A stretch of DNA of 64,000 nucleotides from Thecaphora thlaspeos (Eukaryota; Basidiomycota; Ustilaginomycetes; Urocystidales; Glomosporiaceae), in contig UWYS01000014.1 of assembly GCA_900291925.1 (NCBI GenBank), positions 496,001-560,000 of the forward strand, written 5' to 3'. This document shows, one piece after another, positions 53,765 to 64,000 of the stretch; within the stretch, counting starts at the first letter, position 1, and every line of letters begins with the position of its first letter. Below the pieces are notes generated by a model. It was not told the origin of the DNA. It did no database searches and saw only the letters and a program-made list of their open reading frames with translations. A program made the position numbers and the translations under genes.

Positions 53765-55297
53765 CTAGACGTTGTTGCGCTGCCATGAGGGCATGGTGCC
53801 GAGAACGGGTCGCGATTCCGAGATGACGATCGTGGGCGCCTTGATGCTGGACGGAGCCTGCTTCTGAGAGCCGAGGATGGGTCGGTGGTTCTCCTTGTCG
53901 CCGTTGGCGCCCGCTGCTGCGGAGACGGTGGCGGAGCGACGCGTGGGCGAGGCGGCTAGAGACATGCCGGAAGCGGCGGCGGCCGTGCTGAGCGGATCGT
54001 GGAGCGAGTAGAGCGATAGCGGCGTAACGGGCATCTCGTCCTCGTCCATCGATCGCGACGGAGTCGAAAGCATCGAAGAAGGCGTGGAGCACATCGACTC
54101 GTCGTCCTCCACATCCTCGTCGTCCTCGTCGTCGCGGTCCAGCTCGCTGCTAGATCGCAGCACCTGGGCAGACAGCAGACCGGCAGGCGCGGCGGTAGCA
54201 GCCGCACGCGAGCGGTACCAGTCGCAGACGACGGTCGAAGCGTTGGAAAAGTGCGAGTACGAGTGCTTCTTGACGAGGATGATCGAGAGGTCCTGGAGGT
54301 TCTCGACCATGTAGGTGTCCAGCATCTGGGCCGCACGCGTGGCCTCCTCGTCGTTGGACACGTGGCTCCCATCGCCAACGACGAGGCGTGCCAGCATCAT
54401 GGCGCCTCGCGTCAGCGCAGACGATGTCAGGCTGATAAAGTCGCGCTGGAACAGGCTAGCCTCATGGAAGAAGCGCGCCGTGTTGAGCGTCTTGATGTCC
54501 TCCTTGGCGCGCGCGCTCTCGATGTGCAGCCACACCTCGGCCGTAGGGTGGCCCAGCGTCCAGCCGATCGTCGAGAGGACATGACCCTCCATCTGGGTAA
54601 AGGCGCTCTCATCGTAGGCGTTGCAGCACATCTGGCTGAGGTCGCCGACCGAGGGGACGCGGTCCTTGGAGTCCTCGAATTTCGAGGCAATCAGCAGCGC
54701 CGCGCAGCCGACCAGCTGGTAGTGGCGCTTGTAGACAATGCGTTTCGAAACATACCGGTCGACGATGTTCATGGTGAGGAAGAGGGTCTCCGGCCGCAGG
54801 CGGAACGTCTGATGGATCTCGATCAGGAAGTCGACCAGGTATGGTCGCATGAACCACCGCAGCTCCGGCTGCACGTCCATCATCTCGACCGACGCCATCG
54901 TCTGCTTCTCCATCGTGTGCATGTGTGAAATCACCTCGTCTTGGTACTCATCCTCTAGCAGGATGTTACGCGCCTCCGTGGCGGCGCCGAGCGACGCTGA
55001 AGACGTCGTCGACGGTCCCGATGTCGCGGATGTGGTCGAGGTCGAGGCGGAGGACGAACTGGAGCCGGCCGAGCCGATCGAGCACCGTTTTGACGCGGTC
55101 GACGCGGCTAAGAGGATGGCCGCCTGCTGCTTGGCCTGTCCGAGCGGTGACGGGTCGCGCGCGCGCGAGCTCGACTTTCCCTTCAAGGAGCTCGAGGAGC
55201 TGCCCGTCGAGTTGGCCGAGTTGGTCCGCTGGTGTCGCGCGTAGAACGAGTTCCTTCGTCCCGCAGACGAGTAGGCGGTGCTTGTTGACGGCGGCAT
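53765..55297 (-). CDS. CLN1: G1 cyclin, smut Cln1 type
   Basis: This intronless gene encodes 510 residues. A Ser-rich N-terminus (1-110) is followed by the cyclin box (about 112-250): ILLEDEYQDEVISHM, the MRPYLVDFLIEIHQTFRLRP segment, LFLTMNIVDRYVSKR, HYQLVGCAALLIASKFED and MEGHVLSTIGWTLGHPTAEV. A second helical box extends to about 355. This is closest in my recollection to U. maydis Cln1, which drives G1/S with Cdk1 and influences budding and filamentation. The C-terminus is Ser/Pro/Thr/Asp-rich (DEDDEDVEDDESM, STPSRSMDEDE), consistent with PEST-type turnover. The ATG is the first in frame after stops. About 8 kb upstream contain no other gene I can find. Confidence 0.92.
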   Translation of the reverse strand: MPPSTSTAYSSAGRRNSFYARHQRTNSANSTGSSSSSLKGKSSSRARDPSPLGQAKQQAAILLAASTASKRCSIGSAGSSSSSASTSTTSATSGPSTTSSASLGAATEARNILLEDEYQDEVISHMHTMEKQTMASVEMMDVQPELRWFMRPYLVDFLIEIHQTFRLRPETLFLTMNIVDRYVSKRIVYKRHYQLVGCAALLIASKFEDSKDRVPSVGDLSQMCCNAYDESAFTQMEGHVLSTIGWTLGHPTAEVWLHIESARAKEDIKTLNTARFFHEASLFQRDFISLTSSALTRGAMMLARLVVGDGSHVSNDEEATRAAQMLDTYMVENLQDLSIILVKKHSYSHFSNASTVVCDWYRSRAAATAAPAGLLSAQVLRSSSELDRDDEDDEDVEDDESMCSTPSSMLSTPSRSMDEDEMPVTPLSLYSLHDPLSTAAAASGMSLAASPTRRSATVSAAAGANGDKENHRPILGSQKQAPSSIKAPTIVISESRPVLGTMPSWQRNNV

Positions 55298-55610
55298 TGT
55301 CGGTGTATGGGTTGGGGTTTGTGTTGAGGGAAACAGAGATGGGGTGGTTGTTGCCGAGGTAAAAGGTCTGCTGGCAGACGGGTGAGGTGGGTAAAGAGTG
55401 CGTTGAAAGCGGGTTGCAGTGTAGCCAGATGAATGTGGACGAGACAGGAAGCGAAAGCCGGGAGCGAGAGGAGAGTCAAACGATGGTCAAAAGCGAGTGT
55501 CGTGGTGGTATTGGTGGTTGCGGTGACCGAGAAGGAAGGCGGGGGGTTGGCACGGCGATGGTGGTGGTGGTAGAAGGGGAGCAAAAGGGAGAGTGTGTGG
55601 TTGGGAGTGA

Positions 55611-55635
55611 AGTCGAATCGAGTCGAGTCGAGTCG
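55611..55635. repeat. 5-bp tandem repeat AGTCG, 5 copies
   Basis: The second copy is AATCG. It lies 0.3 kb upstream of the CLN1 ATG. Confidence 0.85.
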
Positions 55636-56481
55636 AGGGTCAGTGGCGGCACGGGAAGGGGGACTGGGTGGCGAGACAAGACAACGAGGAGGGGAGAGGC
55701 AGACAGCTAGGCAAGGGGTTAATGTGGAAAGGTCGGCGAGGGTCGGAGTCCAAGTAGGCTGTTCCCTTTTGTAGAACCGACCCAACTGGACGGCGACCCG
55801 CCGAAACCGCCACAGCCTTGGCGGCGCCCGCGGAGCCATAGCCGACAGAAGAAAGGGAGCAATATCGATGGCATGACGGAGAATGCTTCGGCGGGCAGGC
55901 GGGCCTGACTGGCTGGCACGCTGGCATGGCGCAGCGGCCGCCGTGCCGCAGGCGAGCCTTGGATGGCAGCGGAGAGCGTGCAGGTGCATTCGAGCCGGAT
56001 ACTCACCTCGGGGAAAAGTTGGAAAAGGCCGGCTTGAAGCTGTAGTGAGGTGACGACGGAGGGTGGCCAGCTGACTACAAGCACAACAAAAGAGGATTGA
56101 GGCCTTCGGCGCAGAAGTGTCGCAGCTACAGCGTTGATCGCTTGACTTGTGCCGAAGCGCACCGGTATCGACGGGGCAGGTGCAGGTGTGCGGATCGAGG
56201 AACCGACGATGATACGATGGCTGGCGGGGAGGGGGGAGAGGCGAGATATGGCACGGGTTCGAGGGCAATGCGAGCCTAGTCAATGTGCGTTCCGACGGTA
56301 TAGTATTTGACGAGACGACCTGGCGTCGACGGCGGGAATTTGGTCGAGGGCACGGCGGCGGCGGAGCGAAAGGAAGGACCAAAGGTCGCTGGGAAGGCAA
56401 AAAGTAGACTTCCTGTGCTGGTGGTCTGTGGTTGGGAATGTGACAGCCCGGGAACGGAGAGGCGGGAATCGGCGGCGACGG

Positions 56482-56508
56482 CGGCAGGAGCGGCAGGAGC
56501 GGCAGGAG
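56482..56508. repeat. 9-bp tandem repeat CGGCAGGAG, 3 copies
   Basis: Three perfect adjacent copies lie in the CLN1 upstream region. Confidence 0.85.
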
Positions 56509-56560
56509 CGGCGGCAGATTGGGACAAAGTAATAGAGCATGTTGGGTGCGTCGGATAACC

Positions 56561-56566
56561 ACGCGT
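56561..56566. promoter_or_regulatory. MCB-like ACGCGT box upstream of CLN1
   Basis: ACGCGT is the MBF (Swi6/Mbp1) site in yeasts and is found in many G1/S promoters. This copy lies 1.26 kb before the CLN1 ATG. A single six-base match is weak evidence. Confidence 0.25.
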
Positions 56567-58425
56567 CGACAGGCGTCGCGACCGGGCGGAAGATGGAGAG
56601 CGGGGGCGGAAAAGTGACAGGCGGACGTACGGGCACATTAGCGCGTTCGATTACGTGAAACATGAATGCCGTACAGGGCAGTATGTGAGATGAGGGCAGT
56701 GTTGAGCATTTGCCGGTGAAATCGGGGGCAGGAAGAAGGGGGGGGGATTTGTGTTTGTAGGATGGTCAGGCGGGAGTCGGAGGCGGAATCGAGGGTCGTC
56801 GCGGCGGGGCAGGAGGTCATGCAGGATGTCGACCGAGGGTTGGCACAGTCGTGCGTCGAGCGAGCGAGCGGAAAGGCATTTGGGGATACGTGAGGAATGC
56901 ATGGATACAAAGGACGAGGGCGAGAGACGCAGGGATGGTGGGCGGCCGTCGGTCGGTACGGCGTAGGGAGATGGAGATGGGCGCCGGCGACGTCGTGCCA
57001 CGCCAATGCCGGTCGATGCAAGGGCGAAAGTGTTGATTTTGGGTCGGTGTTGGTTATGCCACCAGCAAGACGCCGTCCAGACGCCGTCCAGGCGCCGTGT
57101 CCATTTTTCGATTGGCGCGTTTTGGATTTTTGGATTTTGAATAGTCCACTTTCAAATCCAGTCCAGGCGGGCCCGATTTGAGTTATAGTCGGCAGACGCG
57201 CCAAGCAAGCAAGGGGTCGAGAGATGGCGCCGTCGTCGTGATGGTGGTGTTGGTGTTGGTCCCATCCCGTCCGGAAGCGCAAGATCAGTACCGATTCCCA
57301 TCGGGTCAAACAACGAAAGGCATTCCGATCCAGGGCGATCAAGTTGCATGCGCCCGACGCACAGCGAGAGAGCAAGTGCCATCACGTGGTCGCATCCCGA
57401 TCGGCATCGTCGATGGTAGAAAGCATCGACGAGGTCAGGAGAGGATGATGCTAGCGATGGTGTCGTCTAGGTCAGAGGAGGAGGGGAGAGAAGTGTTGAA
57501 GAAGAGGAGGAAGAGCAACTATGAGTATGCGATGTTCGCCTAGGCCCTCTGCTTCCGTCCGTACCTCCGCCATCCTTGTCTCTCTCTCAAGTCGTCCGCG
57601 CCCACTACATACAGCGCTGCCTATGCCGGACACTCACGTGAAGCACGTCGTCGGAGTCAAAGTGTAAAGGAGAGTGAGTGCTATTGTCGCTGCGGGCCTT
57701 TGTCGGGTCGTGGGCTCGATGATGCTATCGGAAGGAGCGTGACGGATGTGCGAGAGGATGCTGTCGAGCTGATGGTGGGCCGAAAGGCGGGAAGCCAAAG
57801 ATGCAAAGAGCGTGGGGTGGGTTGGTGCAAAGAGGAGTAGAGATAGGTCGATGATGGGTCAGGAATACGAGAGAGGGTGGGAGAGAGACGGGAGAGGGTC
57901 GAGATGGATGAATGGTTCTGCCGAAGTCGTACGAGGTCTCGATGCTGCCACCTACTTGTAGGATCTGCGATTGTTCTCCTCCAGACGGAGGGAGCCGTGG
58001 ACAAGAGCAACTCTTTTTGCGAAGCCTTAGCGTCGGCGAGGAGAGGAGGGGAATCCAATGGGTCGAAGACAGCTCGTTCCTGAGTCGATACGGCGTCTTC
58101 TCCTACGGTACTGGTACAGCGCTCTAGCTCTGTCCTGGAGAGGCGCAGCGGACGTTCGGATGGCAGGCAGGCGGCGCTTGAAAGTATCGAAGGCTTGCTT
58201 CCGGTACCGAGGCGAAGTCGGCCTGGTGTTTGTGCCAGGCTGGAGGCAACTGGTGCGGGATCGATCGAGCTGAGCTCGGTGTTATGGAGCAAGGTGTGCA
58301 GAGGCTGGCCGAAGCTGAGCTGGACGAGCTTTTACGATGGAGGCTCGACGGTCGGTCGCGAGGGCAAATAGAGACCGTTGGCGAGGTGAACGAAAGTGAC
58401 CGGATATGCGCTTCCGCGAGGCGGT

Positions 58426-58452
58426 CAGCAGCAGCAGCAGCAGCAGCAGCAG
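58426..58452. repeat. (CAG)n microsatellite, 9 units
   Basis: A perfect CAG run in non-coding sequence, followed by a shorter CAGCAGCAG patch. Confidence 0.9.
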
Positions 58453-61400
58453 TCAGCGGCCGTCAGCAGCAGCAAAGTAAAGGGCCAGGGCGGGGGGAGG
58501 AGACGCTCGGACGCGGACAGGCAGAATCGTCTCCGGCGGGCCTCTCTATAGTTGCGTGGCAGGATTGCTATCGAAAGAGAGGGGAGGAGAGACACGAGGA
58601 CCGGAGTGTCGAGCTTTGCGGGGTGGCAATACAGGGGCGGTGGTGATGGCGAGGCCTGGCGCAGGGCAGGGCAAGCCTATGGGACAGTAGAAGAGGGCGA
58701 GGGCGAGGGGAGGTCGAGCTGCAGGCGGGCTTGGAGTTGGGATGTCAGCCTGGCTGGGGCCCGGGACAGGACTCGTTTTCGGCAATTTTCTCTGTTGGAG
58801 CGCCGAGCCAGCTGTAGGTCTGACCGAGATGCTTTTCTCTTGCCTCTTGATCAGAGAGTTGCGGGAGAGGCCAGGGATCGGCGGTGGCGTTCTGTCGACT
58901 GCTTGTTCTTGTTTCAGGTCCTGGGGGCTGGACGAGAGGCGGTCGGTGGCGGGGCTCTGGCAGCCGGCTGAGCTTTTCGAATGTGGCAGGTTGGTGGCGA
59001 GAAGGATCGAGACGATATCGTCGTCGTCGCCGTCGTCGTTGTTCAACTAAGGAGCCCTCTCGAGACAGGGCCTTGCAAAGATCAGGCTAGCGGGTCGCAC
59101 TTCCCGACGTCTTGCTGAAGCTGGAGCTGCCGACGTCGACGGTGCACCCGCCCTCTCGCGCTGATCCGCGATCGAGTCGTACGCCCAGTCTAGGCCTTGC
59201 CAAGGTCCAGCTCGAGATCCCTGCAGGCCTTTGGTGTACGGCGGCAACGTACTGTCTGTACAGTATGTACGCACGCACCGGCGAAGGACCCTCGCTCGGA
59301 TCGCATCGCCCTGTACTTGCGTCGAGAAGCGCCGGTGGACCACCCTGCGAAAGGTGCGGCTGGTCAAGTGTTAGCAGACGATGAGGTTTATTGCTTGCGG
59401 GCTCGTTTGCAGCGGCGAAGAGGGCGCCCAACCTGCCCCGACGTGCATGCAAATCCTCGATGCTTGACAGGTCCAGCCAGCGTCGCCCGAGCGCAAGCCT
59501 GCTCCTCTCTTTTCCCCTGATGGCTCGGCTTGAACGGGCGAGAACGGTGAGGCCGTACATATCTGTACATAGTCGAAAAGCCCAGTTCTGCCCTTCTACA
59601 GGGCAGGGCAGTACTGTACAGTACGCCCACGCCCCCGGCTGGTGAAATAATATCATGCGGGCGGTATTGCGGGAAAATGCAGAAGAGGACATGGACCCGC
59701 ATGCCACGAAGCATCAGGGCTCACTCGCTGGCTGGCCGGCTGGCTAAGCTGATGGCGGTGGTGGGGTGATGATGGGCCATGCTTTCCTTCGCCGTTACGA
59801 TCGTCGGCTGCACCCTACTTGCATCGTAGAACATGTTGCAAGGAAGCTCGGCAACACCTCATTGCTCAGATTGCTGCTGAATTGCTCTTGGTTCGGCTGC
59901 AGCAGGTGTCATGCGACGGGGACGAGCCCTTCTGCTCTAGGTGAGACGGATGTCGAGGTGTGAAGATATGAGCGATTGCTTTCTTCGCGTGACGGGCAGA
60001 GGTCCGAGGATCTTTGCTGCACCGTGATCTCGTAGAAGGCTGGTGGGATAGCGAAGCCATGCACGCGAGCACTGGCGAGCTCAAAACCAGAGCTGCTACG
60101 GCAGGCGAAGGCTCTTCCAGACGGACAACCTCGGCTTGGAGAGCATCGTGCGACCGCGCGCCGCTCTTGACATGGGGCCGCTCGTACGGTAGGGAGCGAG
60201 ACCTCTACCGTGCTCGTCGGGCCTGCTTGGTGTCTAATTCGCGCCTTTGTTGTTTGCTTGTTTCTGTATTGTAATATAATCGTCTGCACTGCTGCTCGGT
60301 ACCCTGCAATCATCGGGATGTGCGTTGGTGCGTTGCGGCCGTGCACTGCTGCTCTCGCTTCCTCGTTGCAGCCAGACAGGCCACGTCGGCAACGCTGTGA
60401 CATTTTCAGCCGGAGCTGACAGGACCGTCGTTGGTGTCCGATGACTGGTGATCAGGTTGGCCGTCGGCGAAAGACGGCTCTTTTGGGAAGGTGAATGGGA
60501 ACGGCCTCGGCGGCCTAAAACATGTCTTCGGCGACGCGCCACCGACACGTCAGCATCAAGCCGCCCACTCGTGGTGAAGTGAAATTGAAGACTTTGTTTG
60601 GAAGCGTGGCCGAGCAGACGAGCTGCGGAGCCAACGATGGCCAGTCGCCCCAGAATCGCGCCTCTATGCCTTCCTACCTTCTTCCCGAAGATCAACGGGA
60701 TTCCATGATGGCGTGGAGAGTGACATGAAAGCCGTCGGGTACAGCATCTCTGACGTTCACCGGTGGCGTGCGTGTCTGATTGCTCGCAACGAAGAAGAAA
60801 AGAAGACGTCGTATCGGGTCGGGTCGTAAGCGAACGTTGCTGATCTGTTTGCACGGCCCGGGCCATGTGGGGATGACGCCTGCCGGAGAAGCAGGACGGC
60901 AGGGCGCAATCAGCGCTTCTCCTTCCAAGCGGGACGCTGGAGCAATCGCGCTGCGCAGCCAAGGTGGTGGGTCTGCTGGCGCCATTCTTACGTGTGAGAA
61001 GGAGGGGGCTATATGAAGCCAGCGTCAGTGGCAAGCGATCTCGAGGGAACACGCACGACTCTTTGATGAGCCAGGAGCCGGTTAGGATGGAACATGCACC
61101 GTCGATCCTCTGCCCCCTCGCTCCACCATATGTGCGAGCTTGAACACATTTGTCCCTGCTGCACCGGGGCAGGCTGGTCGAGTCGCCGCTGATAAGCCCT
61201 GATAGTGACGGCCGAAGCATGTGTGCACCGATCTTTGCCGTCGCCGCGAAGACGGCGACGCCAGCACTCCTTGTGCCTCGGGACGATAGGAGACGCGTAA
61301 CGGTACCGGTCAGGTTCGCCGTCCTCGACCGCAGTCGTCTCCGACATCCGAAGCGGGAGCCGGGATGTGACTTCAACGGATGAAAAAGGGTGATTTCATG

Positions 61401-63291
61401 TCGGCTCCTGTGACTTTAACGTGTGTGATACATGTGACTGAAGTGAAATGAATGCCGCGGTCAACGACGCCAGTCAGTCACACCTGTTCGAATGTCGCCT
61501 CCCTGCTCACCTTGCCGCAGTCGATGTACAACGCTTGTCCGACACTGACCACCTTCCGGCGCCTGGACTCCTCTTTGCTATCATGCCATGCTATTCGGAA
61601 TGATGATGCGTAAGCAAGCTCGAGATCTCATCTGGAGCGCCCACGGGCAAGGGATTCCCGGCTTGCTTGCGTAAGAAGGGTAGCACGGGGACTGGTCGTC
61701 ATGTCGTGGTCAATAATATAAGTGGGTGCTGGCACGACCTTTTCGTGGAATGTGAATGCTTGTTTGTTTTGCCACCGCCGGTTGCCTCGTCAAGGAGCGA
61801 GTGATCCGTCGCTCGCCTCAGCCGGTTTGCTGTCGACGGTGAAACCCCTTGCACCTACATACGGTATCGGGCCAAAAGTCAGGGTGTCAGCTACGGCCCG
61901 CTAGAGTATCGCCGATTCTCGACCGGACGTGCTGTGGCATAGCACTCTGACAACCTACAGACAGGCAACATGGAGGCAAGGGACGAAATATTGCCGGTCA
62001 CTATAGCGAGGAGTCGAAAAAATGACGAGCAATATTCAAGGGAAATTGGATCTCTCACTTCCTGCACGTCAACCGGGGGGGGCGCTGTGCTGCCCATCCC
62101 AGGTCGAATGCGCTATCGTACAGGAATCAGGCTCCAGCCAAGGACGCAGAGAGATGCCAGCGAGGATTCTGAGACGCAGGTAGCAAACACATCCTTGCCT
62201 GTGCTTTCTTCCGGTACGCTTTCGACGCCCATGGCAGCGGGGCGACGGTGGGCACGGGCTATCCATCGTGTCGTCCCCTTGGCCTCGCAGGGTACATATG
62301 TATCTGCTCGGCAACAATGTGATTCAAGCACATCTCAACCTCCGTGCACGGCGAGGATGGAGGATATTCAAAACCCTGCCCCTCTAAGAGAGAGATATGT
62401 GATGGCATTGGATCCGCTCGCCTCGGACCGATCCTTCTGGACAAGACAGGGCACCGTGCAGCGCTTCGTCCCAACCTTGCCTGGTTTCCCTCCGCAACAT
62501 ACCTTCCAAGCAAGAGGTCACGACCGACCGAGCAGGAGTCAACCTTACCTCGGAGCTTCGGAAAGCAAGAAAGGCAGACGCGCACAGCCTGGCCGAGCCG
62601 GGACGCGTCCGAGATGCAGGTCGGCGTCCGTCGTCTTGCTCTCGAAAGATTGGAGCGATGCGCCTGTCCTTGGAACGGGAGCGGGAACGGGGTCTGCAGA
62701 ACGCAGCGTGTGCTAGTGACGTAAAGGCTCTCGGTGACCAAGACGATGGATTCCGGAAGGAAGGAGCTGACACGGCCAGATCCCCTATTTGTAGGTCTCT
62801 GGCCGCGCGCCCCTTCCTCGACACTCGCGCACCCTCTCGACACTCGGCCGAGATGAGCGACGAGCGCCGACACCAGCGACAGCACGCCGAAGAAATATGG
62901 AGCTACGCAGCATGCAGCGGCGGAACCGAGACCCTCCCCGACTTCCGCGATTCTCACCGCTAACAGTGTCGCCACCGAGACGGGCGAGCTCTGATGGCCC
63001 TGGCTGAACTCGACAAACATACAGTTCTACATTGACAAGCGCACAAACGAAGGCAGGTTGGCCGATGGCCGCGCCACCGGAGTAAGCACACGGAGAGGAT
63101 TGGTTTGGATGATCCGCGGAGCGGCCTGATGTCTTTTGTTGCGTGAGCCGCCCGCAGCGGCACAACGACGGAAGGAAAACTGTACACCCCTCGGAGCACA
63201 GCTGCTCTGGAAATCAAGACGAAGCATTCCACGTTCTACTCTAGAAGAGCCATTCGGTGCGAGACAGCCCGTCAAGCTATTGCGCTCTCGC

Positions 63292-64000
63292 TCACGCCTT
63301 CTCCTGCTCCTCCAGCCACGCCGCCACGCCATCCACGGCCGCCTTCGGGTCACTCTTGTGCAACAGCAAGAAGCCCTGGATCGCTGCGATAGAGAGCCGT
63401 CCCTCTGGAATCTGCGCTACGAACCTGGTCGCTAGGTCCCGAAGCTGTACGTAGTCCAGCTGCGATGCCGACGATGCCTTCTCTTCGACCGTTCCGCTTG
63501 ATGCCGCTGGCTCAGGTGTGGCCAGCTGCTCGTGCCACTGTGTGAAGAGTTCGAGGATCTGCGGTTTGCCGGCGAAGGTGTAGGCTATTTGTAGGTCGAT
63601 ACGGCCCTGCAACGCAATCGGAACGCGAACACAGAGATCGAGAGAGAAAAGGATGTCGTTCGATCGCATGTCAGCTGCCGTCCCATCGTCCTCTTTACAC
63701 CTCTGGAGAAGAGCCAGGCCGTGACTCACAGGTCGGATCAATGTCTCGTCCAGCAGTTCTCGATAGTTTGTCGTCATGATTAGGATCCTGCCCTCGGGCG
63801 CCGAGACACCGTCGATGGCGTTGAGCAGCGAAGAAAAGTTGACGTCGGTCGAGTTCGCGCTGGACATTGCTTCCTCGCGGAACTGCTGCTTCATGCCCGA
63901 GTGTCTGGACGGCGGTTGCGACTCTGCAGCGTCGACGTCGCTGTTCTGCCCGCTCTGCTGCTGCTGCTCCTTCATCAGGCGCGTCTGAAAGACGGCGTCG
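63292..64000 (-). CDS. BCS1-like AAA ATPase, 3' portion
   Basis: Two exons are visible, complement(63292..63606 and 63730..>64000); the 5' part is beyond the window. The upstream exon starts in the Walker B region (DAVFQTR), then has a Gln/Ser-rich insertion of about 45 residues, then SSLLNAIDGVSAPEGRILIM, MTTNYRELLDETLIRP-GRID across the intron, and LQIAYTFAGKPQILELF. This matches the AAA core of the Bcs1 family, whose mitochondrial member inserts the Rieske protein into complex III; other fungal Bcs1-like ATPases have unknown roles. The N-terminal membrane segment is not visible, so mitochondrial function is not shown. The intron (63607-63729) is 123 nt with no in-frame stop; GTGAGT and TTGCAG mark it. 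Confidence 0.85.
   Translation of the reverse strand, partial: DAVFQTRLMKEQQQQSGQNSDVDAAESQPPSRHSGMKQQFREEAMSSANSTDVNFSSLLNAIDGVSAPEGRILIMTTNYRELLDETLIRPVSHGLALLQRCKEDDGTAADMRSNDILFSLDLCVRVPIALQGRIDLQIAYTFAGKPQILELFTQWHEQLATPEPAASSGTVEEKASSASQLDYVQLRDLATRFVAQIPEGRLSIAAIQGFLLLHKSDPKAAVDGVAAWLEEQEKA

Larger units (their letters stand above)
55298..63291. other. 8-kb region without a recognisable gene, upstream of CLN1
   Basis: This is the longest gap in the window. Frames up to 459 residues exist (for example 55183-56562 and 60234-61376, minus strand), but all are low complexity or lack any motif, and they overlap open frames on the other strand. The region contains several short repeats (55611-55635, 56482-56508, 58426-58452), palindromes at 59250-59265 and 59611-59624, and an ACGCGT box at 56561. 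It may be an extended CLN1 control region, a non-coding transcript locus or decayed sequence. Confidence 0.55.

Noticed and set aside
55183..56562. 459-residue minus-strand frame overlapping the CLN1 start
   Set aside because: It is Pro/Leu/Ser/Thr-rich and low complexity, overlaps the cyclin in another frame, and has no recognisable fold. It is more likely 5' UTR/promoter sequence.
60234..61376. 380-residue minus-strand frame in the 8-kb gap
   Set aside because: Arg/Ser-rich with no motif, no splice context, and several overlapping frames on the other strand.
61485..61510. T-arm-like GTTCGAAT sequence
   Set aside because: No acceptor, D or anticodon arm can be folded around it.
61970..63020. 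Overlapping 248- and 253-residue frames on opposite strands
   Set aside because: Neither has family motifs; overlapping opposite frames of similar length suggest chance.

Overview
This window is nuclear DNA of a GC-rich basidiomycete. The genes have short spliceosomal introns (mostly 90-160 nt, GTGAGT/GTAAGT donors), the tRNAs contain introns, and the proteins (a smut-type G1 cyclin, a bHLH factor, an F-box/WD40 sulfur regulator) look most like Ustilaginomycotina. That placement is inferred from remembered family sequences, not from a search. The window holds 18 complete protein genes, two genes cut by its edges, two tRNA genes and one small DNA transposon.

Layout. 0-13 kb: the 5' end of a glutathione S-transferase-like gene, then LTO1, an SCW1/WHI3-type RNA-binding protein, EIF3K, a pogo/Fot1-like element with 101-bp terminal inverted repeats, and the CLN3/battenin gene BTN1, all on the minus strand. 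13-21 kb: ESCRT-III VPS2 (minus) diverges from a cell-wall-integrity MAPKK (plus), followed by a large bHLH factor (plus). 21-27.5 kb: two kynurenine-pathway genes in tandem on the minus strand, kynurenine aminotransferase BNA3 (7 exons) and a 1212-residue intronless ORF joining a GCIP/cyclin-D-binding-like domain to a complete kynureninase. 28-38.5 kb (minus): MET30/sconB, RPL26 with a 1.08-kb intron, and KEI1. 39.5-45 kb (plus): a YVC1-like vacuolar TRP channel, tRNA-Ser(AGA), and two small proteins I do not recognise. 45-53 kb: MCY1-type cysteine synthase homologue (minus), PER1 (plus), tRNA-Arg(ACG) (minus), LYS4 homoaconitase (plus). 53.7-55.3 kb: G1 cyclin CLN1 (minus), with about 8 kb upstream in which I find no gene. 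63.3-64 kb: the 3' part of a BCS1-like AAA ATPase.

Themes. Most genes are housekeeping: translation (EIF3K, RPL26, LTO1), vacuole and endosome (BTN1, VPS2, YVC1), lipid and GPI-anchor work (KEI1, PER1), amino acids (LYS4, MCY1, BNA3, kynureninase) and cell-cycle or stress signalling (CLN1, MKK, SCW1-like, MET30). The least ordinary observation is the GCIP-kynureninase fusion directly upstream of a co-directional kynurenine aminotransferase. Others are an acidic/lysine insertion in the HLH loop of the bHLH factor, an RRM split by a long insertion, unusually long introns in RPL26 and MET30, and a 27-nt micro-exon in BNA3.
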